Source: Massilia solisilvae (GTDB lineage: Bacteria; Pseudomonadota; Gammaproteobacteria; Burkholderiales; Burkholderiaceae_D). From it: a DNA stretch of 64,000 nt. The notes under the pieces are model-generated. The model was given only the letters and a program-made list of their open reading frames with translations. It was not told where the DNA came from and did not search any database. Positions 20,603 to 28,633 of the stretch are shown here, one piece after another. Location: NCBI RefSeq assembly GCF_024753215.1, contig NZ_JANUGV010000002.1:372001-436000 (forward strand). Reading direction: 5' to 3'. Positions within the stretch are counted from its first letter, which is position 1, and each line of letters opens with the position of its first letter. Position numbers and translations under genes: made by a program.

Positions 20603-21391
20603 GTGAAGGGCACTAACAAGCAGCAGTCGGAAGCCATGTCGTTTACCGGCAAGGTTGTGCTGGTGACGGGAGCGGCGGCCGGCATTGGCCGCGCGACGGC
20701 GCTGGCGTTCGGGCGCGCGGGCGCCTGCGTCGTGGTCGCCGATTCCTCGGTGGACGGCGGCCACGCGACTGCGGCCATGATCGTGGAAGCGGGCGGCAAG
20801 GCGCTGTACGTGAATGCCAACGTGAGCCGCGCATCCGAGGTGGACGCGCTGGTGGACAAGGCTGTCAGCCGCTACGGCCGCATCGACTGCGCCGTGAACA
20901 ACGCGGCCATCGAGGAAGAGCAGGCCGGCATGCTGGACACGGACGACGCGCAATACGACCGCATCATGGGCGTGAACGTCAAGGGCGTGTGGCTGTGCAT
21001 GAAGGCCGAGCTGCGCCAGATGATGCAGCAGGGCGGGGGCACGATCGTCAACATGGCGTCGGTGGCCGGACTGGTGGCCTTGCCCACGCGCTCGCTCTAC
21101 ACGGCCAGCAAGCACGCGGTGGTGGGCCTGACCAAGAGCGCCGCGGTCGAATACGCGCGTGCCGGCATTCGCGTCAACAGCCTGTGCCCTGGCGCCGTGC
21201 GCACGCCGATGTTTGCGCGCATGCTCGAGCGCGACCCGCAACTGGAAGAAAAGCTCAAGAACACCTACCCGATGGGGCGCCTGGCCGAACCTGCGGAAGT
21301 GGCCAATGCCGTGATGTGGCTGTGCTCCGAGCAGTCGTCGTTCGTCACGGGCCACCAGCTTGCCATCGATGGTGGCCTGACAGCGCTGTAA
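20603..21391 (+). CDS. SDR-family oxidoreductase
   Basis: 262 residues from a GTG start with TAGGAG six bases upstream (an internal ATG at 20636 is the alternative). The Rossmann motif TGAAAGIGRA, the NNAAIE segment, catalytic Ser in MASVAGL and the YTASK active site are all present; the end V-T-G-H-Q-L-A-I-D-G-G is classical for short-chain dehydrogenases. It reduces or oxidises an unknown alcohol or ketone with NAD(P). The Asp after strand beta2 (VVADSS) suggests preference for NAD. Confidence 0.92.
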   Translation: MKGTNKQQSEAMSFTGKVVLVTGAAAGIGRATALAFGRAGACVVVADSSVDGGHATAAMIVEAGGKALYVNANVSRASEVDALVDKAVSRYGRIDCAVNNAAIEEEQAGMLDTDDAQYDRIMGVNVKGVWLCMKAELRQMMQQGGGTIVNMASVAGLVALPTRSLYTASKHAVVGLTKSAAVEYARAGIRVNSLCPGAVRTPMFARMLERDPQLEEKLKNTYPMGRLAEPAEVANAVMWLCSEQSSFVTGHQLAIDGGLTAL

Positions 21392-21393
21392 CC

Positions 21394-21478
21394 GTAGGGT
21401 GGGCAGGTCTTCCTGCCCACGCGTTCAAGGCACGCTCGCTTTGCCAGAACGCGTGGGCGGGAGACCCGCCCACCCTAC
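21394..21478. repeat. REPIN family A, copy 2
   Basis: GTAGGGTGGGCAGGTCTTCC followed by TGCCCACGCGTTC, then the inverted unit GAACGCGTGGGCGGG...CCCGCCCACCCTAC. GTAG at one end and CTAC at the other, as in copy 1. Confidence 0.85.
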
Positions 21479-21489
21479 GAAACCCCATA

Positions 21490-21519
21490 AAAAAATCCCG
21501 CATCGCTGCGGGATTTTTT
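21490..21519. terminator. Bidirectional terminator between SDR and TPR genes
   Basis: ATCCCGCA / TGCGGGAT stem with a TCGC loop, A-run on the left and T-run on the right, so it can stop transcription from both convergent genes. Confidence 0.88.
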
Positions 21520-21537
21520 CATTGATGCCGGTAGTGC

Positions 21538-22836
21538 TTACTTGGCCGCAGCCGCCGTCGCCGGCGTCGGGTGGTTCGCCAACACGATCCAGTAGCGCGC
21601 CAGGTCCGACAGGCCGCCGCCGGCCTTCACGTCCTGGAAGGTCTTGATCGCTTCGTCCTTGTGGCCGGCGCGCAGCTGGGCGATACCCAGGCGCAGCTTG
21701 GCCTCGTCCGGCTGCTTCAGGCCGCCCTTGGCGATGCCCTGCTGGATGAAGCCGATGCCCTTGTCGAACTGGTCCATCGTCACATATGCCCAACCCAGGT
21801 TGACCAGGCCAGCGCCGTTCTTCGACTTGGCTGCCGAAGCCTCGCCGGTGGCGATATTCTTGGCGTCGTCGGCCGCGCCCTTGGTCGCCTTGTCGCGCAG
21901 CTGGCGGTGCTTGGCCGCGTCCGCGCCAGTGCCCAGCGCGCCGTTGGCAAAGCCGGCGTCCAGCACCTTCTTCGCTTCGGTCGGGAAGCCGGCCAGCAGC
22001 AGCAGCTGGGCAAAGTCGGCGTAATGCTCGGCCGGCATCTTCTGCTGGGCCGAGTATTCAAGGCGGTACACGTTCACGTCGTTCGCGTTGCCGTCGTAGC
22101 CCGGCTTGCGGTACACGCCGCGGTTGAGCGCGTCGGCCCACAGCTCGTCGCTCGGGTAGTAGGCGATCATCTTGTCGATCGTGGCCAGATAGGTGGCGTC
22201 ATCCTTGGTCTTGTTGGCCGAGGACGCGAGCAGTCGCAGGTCCTCTTCGCCCGGCACCTTGCCGGCCTTCTCGGCGTCGGCGATCACCGGCAGCAGGCCG
22301 GCCTTGGCCGCGGCGTAGTCGCCGGACAGGTACTCGGCGCGGATCAGCGGGCCGCGCACCTTGGCCGGGTCGCTGCCTTCCTTCTCGTAGCGCTTGAAGA
22401 CCTCAGCGGCCTTCGGGTAGTTCTTGTTGTTGTAGTACTGGTTGCCGAGCGCCAGCAGGAAGGTGTCCTTTTCCTGCGGAGTGACGAACTCGGAATTGAG
22501 CAGCGTGGTCAGCATCGGGGCCACGTCGGCGCCCGAGGTGGCGGCCAGCGACAGCTTCATGCGGTCGATGGCGTAGTGTTCGTACGGCGTCAGGTTCGGC
22601 ACCGCCTCGGCTTGGTTGAGCCGGTTCTGGACTTCCGTGAAGTTCTTGGCGTCCATCAAAGCCTTGAGCTGGGCGCCGTCGATCAGCTTGAACACCTCCG
22701 GACGCACGGTCGGGCCTTTTTGCTCGGCGGCCGGTTTGTCTTCTTTCTTTTGCGCGATGGCATTGTTCATCAGGGCCGGCGCTGCGCCGAGGGCGGCCAG
22801 CATCAGGACGAGACGGGCAAGACGAAATTGGGACAT
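21538..22836 (-). CDS. Secreted TPR-repeat protein
   Basis: 432 residues from the ATG at 22836 (AAGGA six bases upstream); a longer frame to 22932 is not supported. A signal peptide (about 1-28, ending NNAIAQ) points to the periplasm. The remainder is helical with several TPR-like units, for example LLALGNQYYNNKNYPKAAEV, LVNLGWAYVTMDQFDKGIGF and LRLGIAQLRAGHKDEAIKTF. Such proteins serve as scaffolds; no partner is evident here. Monocistronic; terminated by the hairpin at 21490-21519. Confidence 0.85.
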   Translation of the reverse strand: MSQFRLARLVLMLAALGAAPALMNNAIAQKKEDKPAAEQKGPTVRPEVFKLIDGAQLKALMDAKNFTEVQNRLNQAEAVPNLTPYEHYAIDRMKLSLAATSGADVAPMLTTLLNSEFVTPQEKDTFLLALGNQYYNNKNYPKAAEVFKRYEKEGSDPAKVRGPLIRAEYLSGDYAAAKAGLLPVIADAEKAGKVPGEEDLRLLASSANKTKDDATYLATIDKMIAYYPSDELWADALNRGVYRKPGYDGNANDVNVYRLEYSAQQKMPAEHYADFAQLLLLAGFPTEAKKVLDAGFANGALGTGADAAKHRQLRDKATKGAADDAKNIATGEASAAKSKNGAGLVNLGWAYVTMDQFDKGIGFIQQGIAKGGLKQPDEAKLRLGIAQLRAGHKDEAIKTFQDVKAGGGLSDLARYWIVLANHPTPATAAAAK

Positions 22837-22990
22837 GGAGAATCCTTCAATCAATAGCAAAAAAATGAGCGATGCACATTTTTGTCGGCTCAAAGCAACA
22901 TTGCCTTTTCGGACAAACCGGCATTGTCCCACAAACTACATCGATGGGTCTGGCAATTGTGCCGCAGAGTCTGCCAGACCCGGCGCGTCG

Positions 22991-24487
22991 TTACATTGAG
23001 TTACTGCTAAAACCCGGCACCGGGCACACGCCTTGCGCCTCGATCTGACCGGCCAGCCAGGCGTTCACCGCCTCCAGCGCGGGCGGGGCGAAACCGTAGG
23101 TCATCAGGGCCGGAGCCTCGAAGTCGAGCGCCTGATAGGGGTTCCACAGCGCCAGGTGCAGGTCCGGGCGCCAGGTGGCGCGCGCGTTGGGACCGTAGCG
23201 GCGGCGCGAGGTCGAGGCCAGGATCGTGAAGCGGCCGTCCTGCGGCAGCGCGTTCCAGTCGAAGCACTCGGCGTCGGCAAAGGTCACCAGCTCCACCTCG
23301 TACAGCTTGCCCAGCATTGCGGCGATGGTGGCGGCCGGCACGCCGGCCTCGGACACGCCGTCGCTCACCACGTCCTGGCGCGCCACCAGGCGCACCTTGC
23401 TGCCGGGGGCCGGGCGCGTGGGGCTACGCAGCGCGCTCAAGCCCGCCTTCCATGCCCGCGCCATCAGCGCACGGTCCTGCTGTTCGGTCGCGTACTCGCT
23501 CTGGCAGCATGGATGCGCTTGCACCAGCGCGGACAGGCGCGCAAGGCGTGCCTTGACCTCGTCCATCGGCAGCACGCCGTCGCGGATCGCGGCGGCGATC
23601 GCGTCGATGGTCTCCTGCTGCGTTTCGCGGCTGCCGATCGCCATCACCATGTCGGCGCCGGCCACCAGCGCATTCACCGCTGCCTGGCCCGCGCTGTAGC
23701 GGTGGGCAATCGCGTGCATGTCCATGCCGTCGGTGATGACGACGCCGCGGTAGCTCCACTGCTCGCGCAAGATGCCGGTCAGGATACGGCGCGACATCGT
23801 GGCCGGGTTGTCCGGGTCGAGCGAGGGGTACACGATATGCGCGGTCATCATCGCCGGCGCGCTGGCCGCAGCCATGCGGAACGGCGCGAACTCGAAGCGT
23901 TCCAGCTCTGCGAGCGGCTTGTCCACCAGCGGCAGGTCGCGGTGCGAATCGACGTGGGTGTCGCCGTGGCCGGGGAAGTGCTTGACGCAGCAGGCCACGC
24001 CCTCGGACTCGCTGCCCGCCATCCAGGCCAGCGCCAGTTCGGTCGCGCGCAGCGGGTCGGCGCCGAACGAGCGCTCGGCGATGACCGGGTTCTGCGGGTT
24101 GTTGTTCAGGTCCAGCACCGGCGCGAAATTCCAGTTGAATCCCAGCGAACGCACCGCGCGCGCCACCGCCGCGCCCACGTCGCGCGCCAGGTGCGGATCG
24201 TTCGCGGCGCCCAGCGCCATCGCCGACGGCGGCGCTGGCACCCAGGTCGAGCGCACCACCGCGCCGCCTTCCTGGTCGAGCGCGATCAGCGACTCGCGGC
24301 CCATCACGTCGCGCAGCGCGCCGGTGAAGCGCTTGAGCTGCGTGGCGTCGGTCATGTTCTGGCGGAACAGGCACACGCCGCGTACGCTGTGCTCGGCCAG
24401 GAAGGCGGCGGTGTCGGCGTCGAGCTCGGTGCCGAACAGCCGCACCATGATCAGCTGGCCGGCGAGCTGGTGGAGGTTCTCGTTCAT
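22991..24487 (-). CDS. nagZ: Glycoside hydrolase family 3 beta-N-acetylhexosaminidase
   Basis: 498 residues, about 150 longer than E. coli NagZ. Releases terminal GlcNAc from peptidoglycan fragments or chitooligosaccharides. The N-terminal barrel shows ALDQEGGAVVR, the NagZ loop KHFPGHGDTHVDSHRDLP (His/Asp acid-base dyad) and the nucleophile Asp in ITDGMDMHA. The extra C-terminal region (about 350-498) looks like the second alpha/beta domain of longer GH3 enzymes. No signal peptide is seen, so it acts in the cytosol. Last gene of the nag operon, 5 nt after nagB. Confidence 0.88.
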   Translation of the reverse strand: MNENLHQLAGQLIMVRLFGTELDADTAAFLAEHSVRGVCLFRQNMTDATQLKRFTGALRDVMGRESLIALDQEGGAVVRSTWVPAPPSAMALGAANDPHLARDVGAAVARAVRSLGFNWNFAPVLDLNNNPQNPVIAERSFGADPLRATELALAWMAGSESEGVACCVKHFPGHGDTHVDSHRDLPLVDKPLAELERFEFAPFRMAAASAPAMMTAHIVYPSLDPDNPATMSRRILTGILREQWSYRGVVITDGMDMHAIAHRYSAGQAAVNALVAGADMVMAIGSRETQQETIDAIAAAIRDGVLPMDEVKARLARLSALVQAHPCCQSEYATEQQDRALMARAWKAGLSALRSPTRPAPGSKVRLVARQDVVSDGVSEAGVPAATIAAMLGKLYEVELVTFADAECFDWNALPQDGRFTILASTSRRRYGPNARATWRPDLHLALWNPYQALDFEAPALMTYGFAPPALEAVNAWLAGQIEAQGVCPVPGFSSNSM

Positions 24488-24492
24488 CGGTC

Positions 24493-25515
24493 TTAGTTCG
24501 TCTTGGTGACTTTCGACAGGTGGCGCGGACGGTCCGGGTCCATGCCGCGCGCCTTGGACAGATGCGCCGCCATCACATAGAACGACTGGATCGCGGCGAT
24601 CGGGTCCAGGTCAGGGGTGGCCGCCACCGGGATCGTCAGGTCGCGCTCGGCCACGTCTTCGGGCGCAGCCAGCAGCACGCGCGCGCCGCGGCCGCGCATT
24701 TCGCTCGCCAGCTGCACCAGGCCGGCCTGGGCCGGGCCGCGCGTTGCGAAGATCAGGAGCGGGTAGCCTTCCTCGATCAGCGCCATCGGGCCGTGCTTGA
24801 TCTCGGCGCCGGAGAACGCCTCCGCCTGCAGGGCCGAGGTCTCCTTGAACTTGAGCGCGGACTCCAGCGCCACCGGGAAGCTGATGCCGCGGCCGACCAC
24901 CATGATGTTGCGGGCCGGCGCCAGCACGTCGATCGCGGCCGACCAGTCGGCACGCGCGGCGGTAGCCAGCACCTCGGGCAGGGCGGCGATGCCGTCCTTC
25001 AGTTCCGGGTCGTTCTGCCATTCGGCGACCAGGCGGGCACCTGCCACCAGGCTGGTGATGAAGCTCTTGGTCGCGGCCACGCTCTGTTCTTTGCCGGCGT
25101 GCAGCGGCATGGTCCACTCGGCCGATTCGGCCAGCGGCGAGGCGGTGTCATTGACCAGCGCAACCGTGGTGGCGCCGCCGTCGCGGAAGTAGCGGATCGG
25201 CTCGACCACGTCCGGGCTCTGGCCCGACTGCGAGATGGCCACGGCCAGCGTGTCGCGCGTGACGAGCGGCGACTTGTACAGCGTGATGAGCGACATCGGC
25301 AGCGAGGTCACCAGGCGCCCCATGCGCGCCATGATCAGGTAGGCGAGGTAGGCCGATGCATGGTCCGAGCTGCCGCGCGCGACGGTGACGGCGCTGTGGA
25401 AATTGGTGGACCTCAGCTTGCGGCCCAGTTCCGCGTAGCGTTCGGCGTCGTTCGACAGTTGGAAAGCGACGCATTCTGCCGCGGACACGGCTTCTTTAAG
25501 CATCAGCGAGGTCAC
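24493..25515 (-). CDS. nagB: SIS-domain glucosamine-6-phosphate deaminase
   Basis: 340 residues with two SIS domains and no glutaminase domain. The GTG start at 25515 overlaps nagA by 20 bases and is preceded by a good GGAG. VARGSSDHASAYLAYL and the SQSGQSPD phosphosugar-binding loop are in the first half, VVGRGISFPVALESALKFKE and the AEIKHGPMALIE loop in the second. This type (NagB-II, also annotated AgaS/GlmS-like) is isofunctional with but unrelated to NagB, converting GlcN-6-P to fructose-6-P plus ammonia. The operon context supports that role. Confidence 0.88.
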   Translation of the reverse strand: MTSLMLKEAVSAAECVAFQLSNDAERYAELGRKLRSTNFHSAVTVARGSSDHASAYLAYLIMARMGRLVTSLPMSLITLYKSPLVTRDTLAVAISQSGQSPDVVEPIRYFRDGGATTVALVNDTASPLAESAEWTMPLHAGKEQSVAATKSFITSLVAGARLVAEWQNDPELKDGIAALPEVLATAARADWSAAIDVLAPARNIMVVGRGISFPVALESALKFKETSALQAEAFSGAEIKHGPMALIEEGYPLLIFATRGPAQAGLVQLASEMRGRGARVLLAAPEDVAERDLTIPVAATPDLDPIAAIQSFYVMAAHLSKARGMDPDRPRHLSKVTKTN

Positions 25516-26596
25516 ACACTTCTCCTTCGATATAAACGGCTTTGATGTTCAGGTCCCGGTCCAGGACCACGAGGTCGGCGAAGCAGCCCGGCGCCAGGCG
25601 CCCGCGCTGGGTTTCGCCAAGATAGTCGGCGGCGTTGGTGGAGACGCGCCGCGAGGCTTCCGCCAGCGGCAGGCCGATCGAGACCAGGTTGCGCAGCGCC
25701 TGGTCCATGGTGAGCGTGCTGCCGGCCAGCGTGCCGTCGGCCAGGCGCACGCCGCCCATGCACTTGTGGACCACCTGGCGGCCCAGCATGTATTCGCCAT
25801 CGGGCATGCCGGCGGCGGCAGTGGAGTCGGTGACGCAGAACAGCTGCGGGATCGCGCGCAGCGCCACCTTGATCGCGCCCGGATGCACGTGCAGCAGGTC
25901 GGGAATGATCTCGGCGTACTGCGCATGCGCGAGCGCCGCGCCGACCATGCCCGGGTCGCGGTGGTGCAGGCCCGGCATTGCGTTGAACAGGTGGGTAAAG
26001 CCCGCCGCGCCATGTTCCAGCGCCTTGACGCCATCCTCGTAGGTGCCGGTGGTGTGGCCGATCTGCACCCGGATGCCGGCGTCGGCGAGCTGGCGCACCA
26101 GCTCCAGGTGGCCGTCCATTTCGGGCGCCACGGTGATGAGCTTCATCGGCGCCTGCTGGCCGAAACGCTGCACTTCGGCCAGCGTGGCCTCGCGCGCATA
26201 GGCCGGCTGCGCGCCCAGCTTGCCGGGGTTGATGTACGGGCCTTCCAGGTGCACGCCGAGGATGCGCGCCTCGTTTTTGCCACGCACGCCGCAGGCCTTG
26301 CCGATCGCGCCAAGCGCGGCGGTGATGTCTTCCACCGGGGCGGTCATGGTGGTGGCGAGCAGGCTGGTGGTGCCGTGCTTTGCGTGCAGCGCCGCGATCA
26401 CGTGCGGCGCGTCGCCGCCTTCCATCATGTCGCGCCCGGCGCCACCGTGCACGTGCAGGTCGATAAAGCCGGGCAGGATGTAGTCTTCGCGGTTCGCTTC
26501 CGGATTGATCGACTCGCCTTCGATCGACAGGATGCGCGCGCCGAATTCGATGTCGCCGACGATCCAGCCGTTCGGGGTGAGGATGTTGCCCTTCAT
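25496..26596 (-). CDS. nagA: N-acetylglucosamine-6-phosphate deacetylase
   Basis: 366 residues from the ATG at 26596, which overlaps the nagK stop as ATGA. Removes acetate from GlcNAc-6-P. The amidohydrolase metal motif DLHVHGG, the HLEGPYINP block and the TDSTAAAGMPDG active-site Asp region are all present. It is the second gene of the operon and is followed by nagB with a 20-base overlap, so the three are translationally coupled. Confidence 0.94.
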   Translation of the reverse strand: MKGNILTPNGWIVGDIEFGARILSIEGESINPEANREDYILPGFIDLHVHGGAGRDMMEGGDAPHVIAALHAKHGTTSLLATTMTAPVEDITAALGAIGKACGVRGKNEARILGVHLEGPYINPGKLGAQPAYAREATLAEVQRFGQQAPMKLITVAPEMDGHLELVRQLADAGIRVQIGHTTGTYEDGVKALEHGAAGFTHLFNAMPGLHHRDPGMVGAALAHAQYAEIIPDLLHVHPGAIKVALRAIPQLFCVTDSTAAAGMPDGEYMLGRQVVHKCMGGVRLADGTLAGSTLTMDQALRNLVSIGLPLAEASRRVSTNAADYLGETQRGRLAPGCFADLVVLDRDLNIKAVYIEGEVCDLADA

Positions 26597-27471
26597 TGGT
26601 GTGCCTTTTTCAAATGCTGTTCGATCATGCGCAGCGCGCCCTTGGCCGAGTCGCCTTGCGCAGCCACCACGCGAGCCAGCAGCGCCTGCGGCAGGTAAGG
26701 GCGCAGCGGTTCGCCCAGGCCGCCGCACAGCGCCACCGGCAGCTGACCGGACGGGTCGAGCGCAGCGGCCATCAGCGCCACTTCGCGTCCCGCGTCTTCG
26801 AGGATGGTCTTGGCCACCGGGTCCGATTCGCCGTGCGCCATCACGATGCGCGCCAGCCCCGCGTAAGTGGTCTGCGTGGCCTGGCCAAGCCAGACCTGGA
26901 TCGCGGCGCGGTTGCCGCCGCAGGCGTCGATCACGGCGTCGGCAAAGCGACTGCCTGGCTTGCGGCCGTCGAGCACCTGCTGGATATGGTTCATGGCGCG
27001 CAGGCCCATCCAGCCGCCGCTGGCTTCGTCACCGGCCGGGAAGCCCCAGCCGCCGACTTCGCGCTGGCTGCCGTCCGGGAGCAGGGCTTCGCCCACGCTG
27101 CCGGTGCCAATGGCCACGATCACGCCCGGGCGGCCGGCGTGCGCGCCGATCAGCGTGGTGACGCCATCGTTGTCGAGCGCGAGCGCCGCGTAGCCGGGAT
27201 TGGCCGCCGCGAATTGCGCCGCCCATTCCTTGTTGTGGACCCCGGCCAGTCCAAGCCCGATGGCGCAGCGCTCCAGCGGGGCGGGGAGCACGCCGATCGC
27301 GGCGAACGCGGTGCGCACCGCGTCATTGACTGCGGCCCAGGCCTTGCCGATGCCGTGCGCCAGGCCCGAAGGGCCGCTCGTGGACTGCGCCAGTTCCGCG
27401 CCGTCGGCGCGCGCGAGCCGCACACGCGTGCCGGTGCCGCCGCCATCGACGCCGATGAGATAGTCGATCAT
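26593..27471 (-). CDS. nagK: N-acetylglucosamine kinase (BadF/BadG-type ATPase family)
   Basis: 292 residues, first gene of the nag operon. Phosphorylates GlcNAc at O6, so the sugar is probably taken up unphosphorylated rather than by a PTS. The phosphate-1 motif D-G-G-G-T-G-T-R, the A-I-G-T-G-S-V-G phosphate-2 segment, GGWGFPAGDEASGGWMG and a C-terminal adenosine loop (ALCGGLGEPLRPYLP) are seen. Alternative role: muramic acid or glucosamine kinase of the same family. The promoter and tandem operator upstream belong to it. Confidence 0.88.
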   Translation of the reverse strand: MIDYLIGVDGGGTGTRVRLARADGAELAQSTSGPSGLAHGIGKAWAAVNDAVRTAFAAIGVLPAPLERCAIGLGLAGVHNKEWAAQFAAANPGYAALALDNDGVTTLIGAHAGRPGVIVAIGTGSVGEALLPDGSQREVGGWGFPAGDEASGGWMGLRAMNHIQQVLDGRKPGSRFADAVIDACGGNRAAIQVWLGQATQTTYAGLARIVMAHGESDPVAKTILEDAGREVALMAAALDPSGQLPVALCGGLGEPLRPYLPQALLARVVAAQGDSAKGALRMIEQHLKKAHQ

Positions 27472-27502
27472 GAGAGTGATTGAGTGCCGGGGAGGTCAGG
27501 GC

Positions 27503-27531
27503 ACTATAGGGAGGGCATAGTGTGTTGTCAA
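27503..27531 (-). promoter_or_regulatory. Sigma-70 promoter of nagK-nagA-nagB-nagZ
   Basis: On the minus strand: perfect TTGACA (27526-27531), 17-nt spacer, TATAGT (27503-27508). Start of transcription expected near 27496, some 25 nt before the nagK codon. This is the best promoter match in the window. Confidence 0.85.
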
Positions 27532-27549
27532 CAGGTATTTAACTGGTAT
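27531..27549. promoter_or_regulatory. Candidate nag operator, proximal half
   Basis: Two copies of (C)(A/T)GGTAT spaced 11 bp (ACAGGTATTTAACTGGTAT), touching the -35 hexamer. A protein bound here would block RNA polymerase. The same doublet occurs at 27623-27643. Confidence 0.5.
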
Positions 27550-27622
27550 GCACTTATGGGGTGGTGGCATGGGCCGATAGCTGGCGGTTATGAGTGTAAG
27601 TCATTGAAAATAAAGTAGATTC

Positions 27623-27643
27623 GCTGGTATTGAGCTGGTATTG
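27623..27643. promoter_or_regulatory. Candidate nag operator, distal half
   Basis: Perfect tandem CTGGTATTGAGCTGGTATTG with 11-bp period, 92 bp from the proximal doublet. The spacing of doublets would allow looping. No regulator gene lies in the window. Confidence 0.5.
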
Positions 27644-27689
27644 CTGAGTGAGTGATTCTGCGCTGTTGTAATCTGCCACCGCACCTGCG

Positions 27690-27791
27690 CGTCGTCCCGG
27701 CGAGAGCCGGGACCGATGCGCAGTGTGCTGCTGAAGACCATGTCGCCTTATCGCGAAGTCAGCATGGGTCCCGGCGTCCGCCGGGACGACA
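27690..27791. repeat. Family B repeat pair
   Basis: CGTCGTCCCGGCGAGAGCCG with GATGCGCAG, then CAGCATGGGTCCCGGCGTCC followed by GCCGGGACGACAG in the opposite sense. Fills the gap between the nag promoter region and yjjG. Confidence 0.82.
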
Positions 27792-27815
27792 GTACGTCGG
27801 TGGTATCATGCACGG

Positions 27816-28517
27816 ATGAAACACAAGCTTTTTCTCTTTGACCTGGACGACACGCTCCTCGATTTCCGGGCGTCCGAGAAACTCTCTTTTGCCAGGACGG
27901 TGCAGGAGCTGGGTGTCCGTGACGGCATCGACCATCTGTTCGCGGACTACCAGAAGATCAATGTCGAACTGTGGAGGCGCTTCGAACGCGGCGAGGTGAC
28001 CAAAGACTTCCTGAAGGTGGAGCGGTTTCGCAGCACCTTCCTCGCCAATCGTCTCGACCTCGACCCCGAGGCGGCGAGCACGCTTTATCTCGAGTCCCTG
28101 TCCGAAACGGTGGTGCTGATCGACGGCGCAAAGAACGTGTGCGAGACACTGGCCGCGATCGGCGAGGTGGGCATCATCACCAACGGCGTGGCCAACATCC
28201 AGGGCCGCCGCATTGCCAGCTCCGGGCTGGGCAATCACATCTCGTTCATCTCCACCTCGGAAGCATGCGGCTTCGCCAAGCCGGACGTCCGCTTTTTCGA
28301 ATACACGGTGAAAATGGCGCGCGCCTTTGCCAAGGAAGAGACGATCATCATCGGCGACCGCCTGGACGCGGACATCCAGGGCGCCAATCGGTTCGGGATC
28401 GACAGCTGCTGGTTCAACCCGGGACGCCTTGCGAACGACAGCGAGGCCGTCCCGGACTACGAGGTCGGCAGCCTGCACGAGATCGTGCCTGCGCTTAAGG
28501 CCCTGCCGGTTGCCTGA
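27816..28517 (+). CDS. yjjG: HAD-family nucleotidase, YjjG-like
   Basis: 233 residues. The HAD motif I F-D-L-D-D-T-L-L-D is at the N-terminus, motif II IITNG in the middle, Lys in FAKPDVRFF, and motif IV GDRLDADIQGA near the end, so all four catalytic motifs are present. The alpha-helical cap between motifs I and II gives the YjjG/pyrimidine 5'-nucleotidase type, which removes phosphate from noncanonical dUMP, dTMP or 5-halo pyrimidine nucleotides. Substrate is inferred from family only. It has no operon partner. Confidence 0.86.
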   Translation: MKHKLFLFDLDDTLLDFRASEKLSFARTVQELGVRDGIDHLFADYQKINVELWRRFERGEVTKDFLKVERFRSTFLANRLDLDPEAASTLYLESLSETVVLIDGAKNVCETLAAIGEVGIITNGVANIQGRRIASSGLGNHISFISTSEACGFAKPDVRFFEYTVKMARAFAKEETIIIGDRLDADIQGANRFGIDSCWFNPGRLANDSEAVPDYEVGSLHEIVPALKALPVA

Positions 28518-28633
28518 TCGCCCCGCGCCGCCGGCGCAGGAGTCCTGACTGCCGTGTTTGGTTGAGCCCGCGCAGGATCGGGCCGCCCGGCTTGCCTCAT
28601 TCTCTACTCAATGTATCAACAGTGGAGATGGCA

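Noticed and set aside
17695..20859. 1054-codon open frame on the minus strand opposite the M16 peptidase
   Set aside because: Antisense shadow of a convincing gene; no domain, signal or ribosome site.
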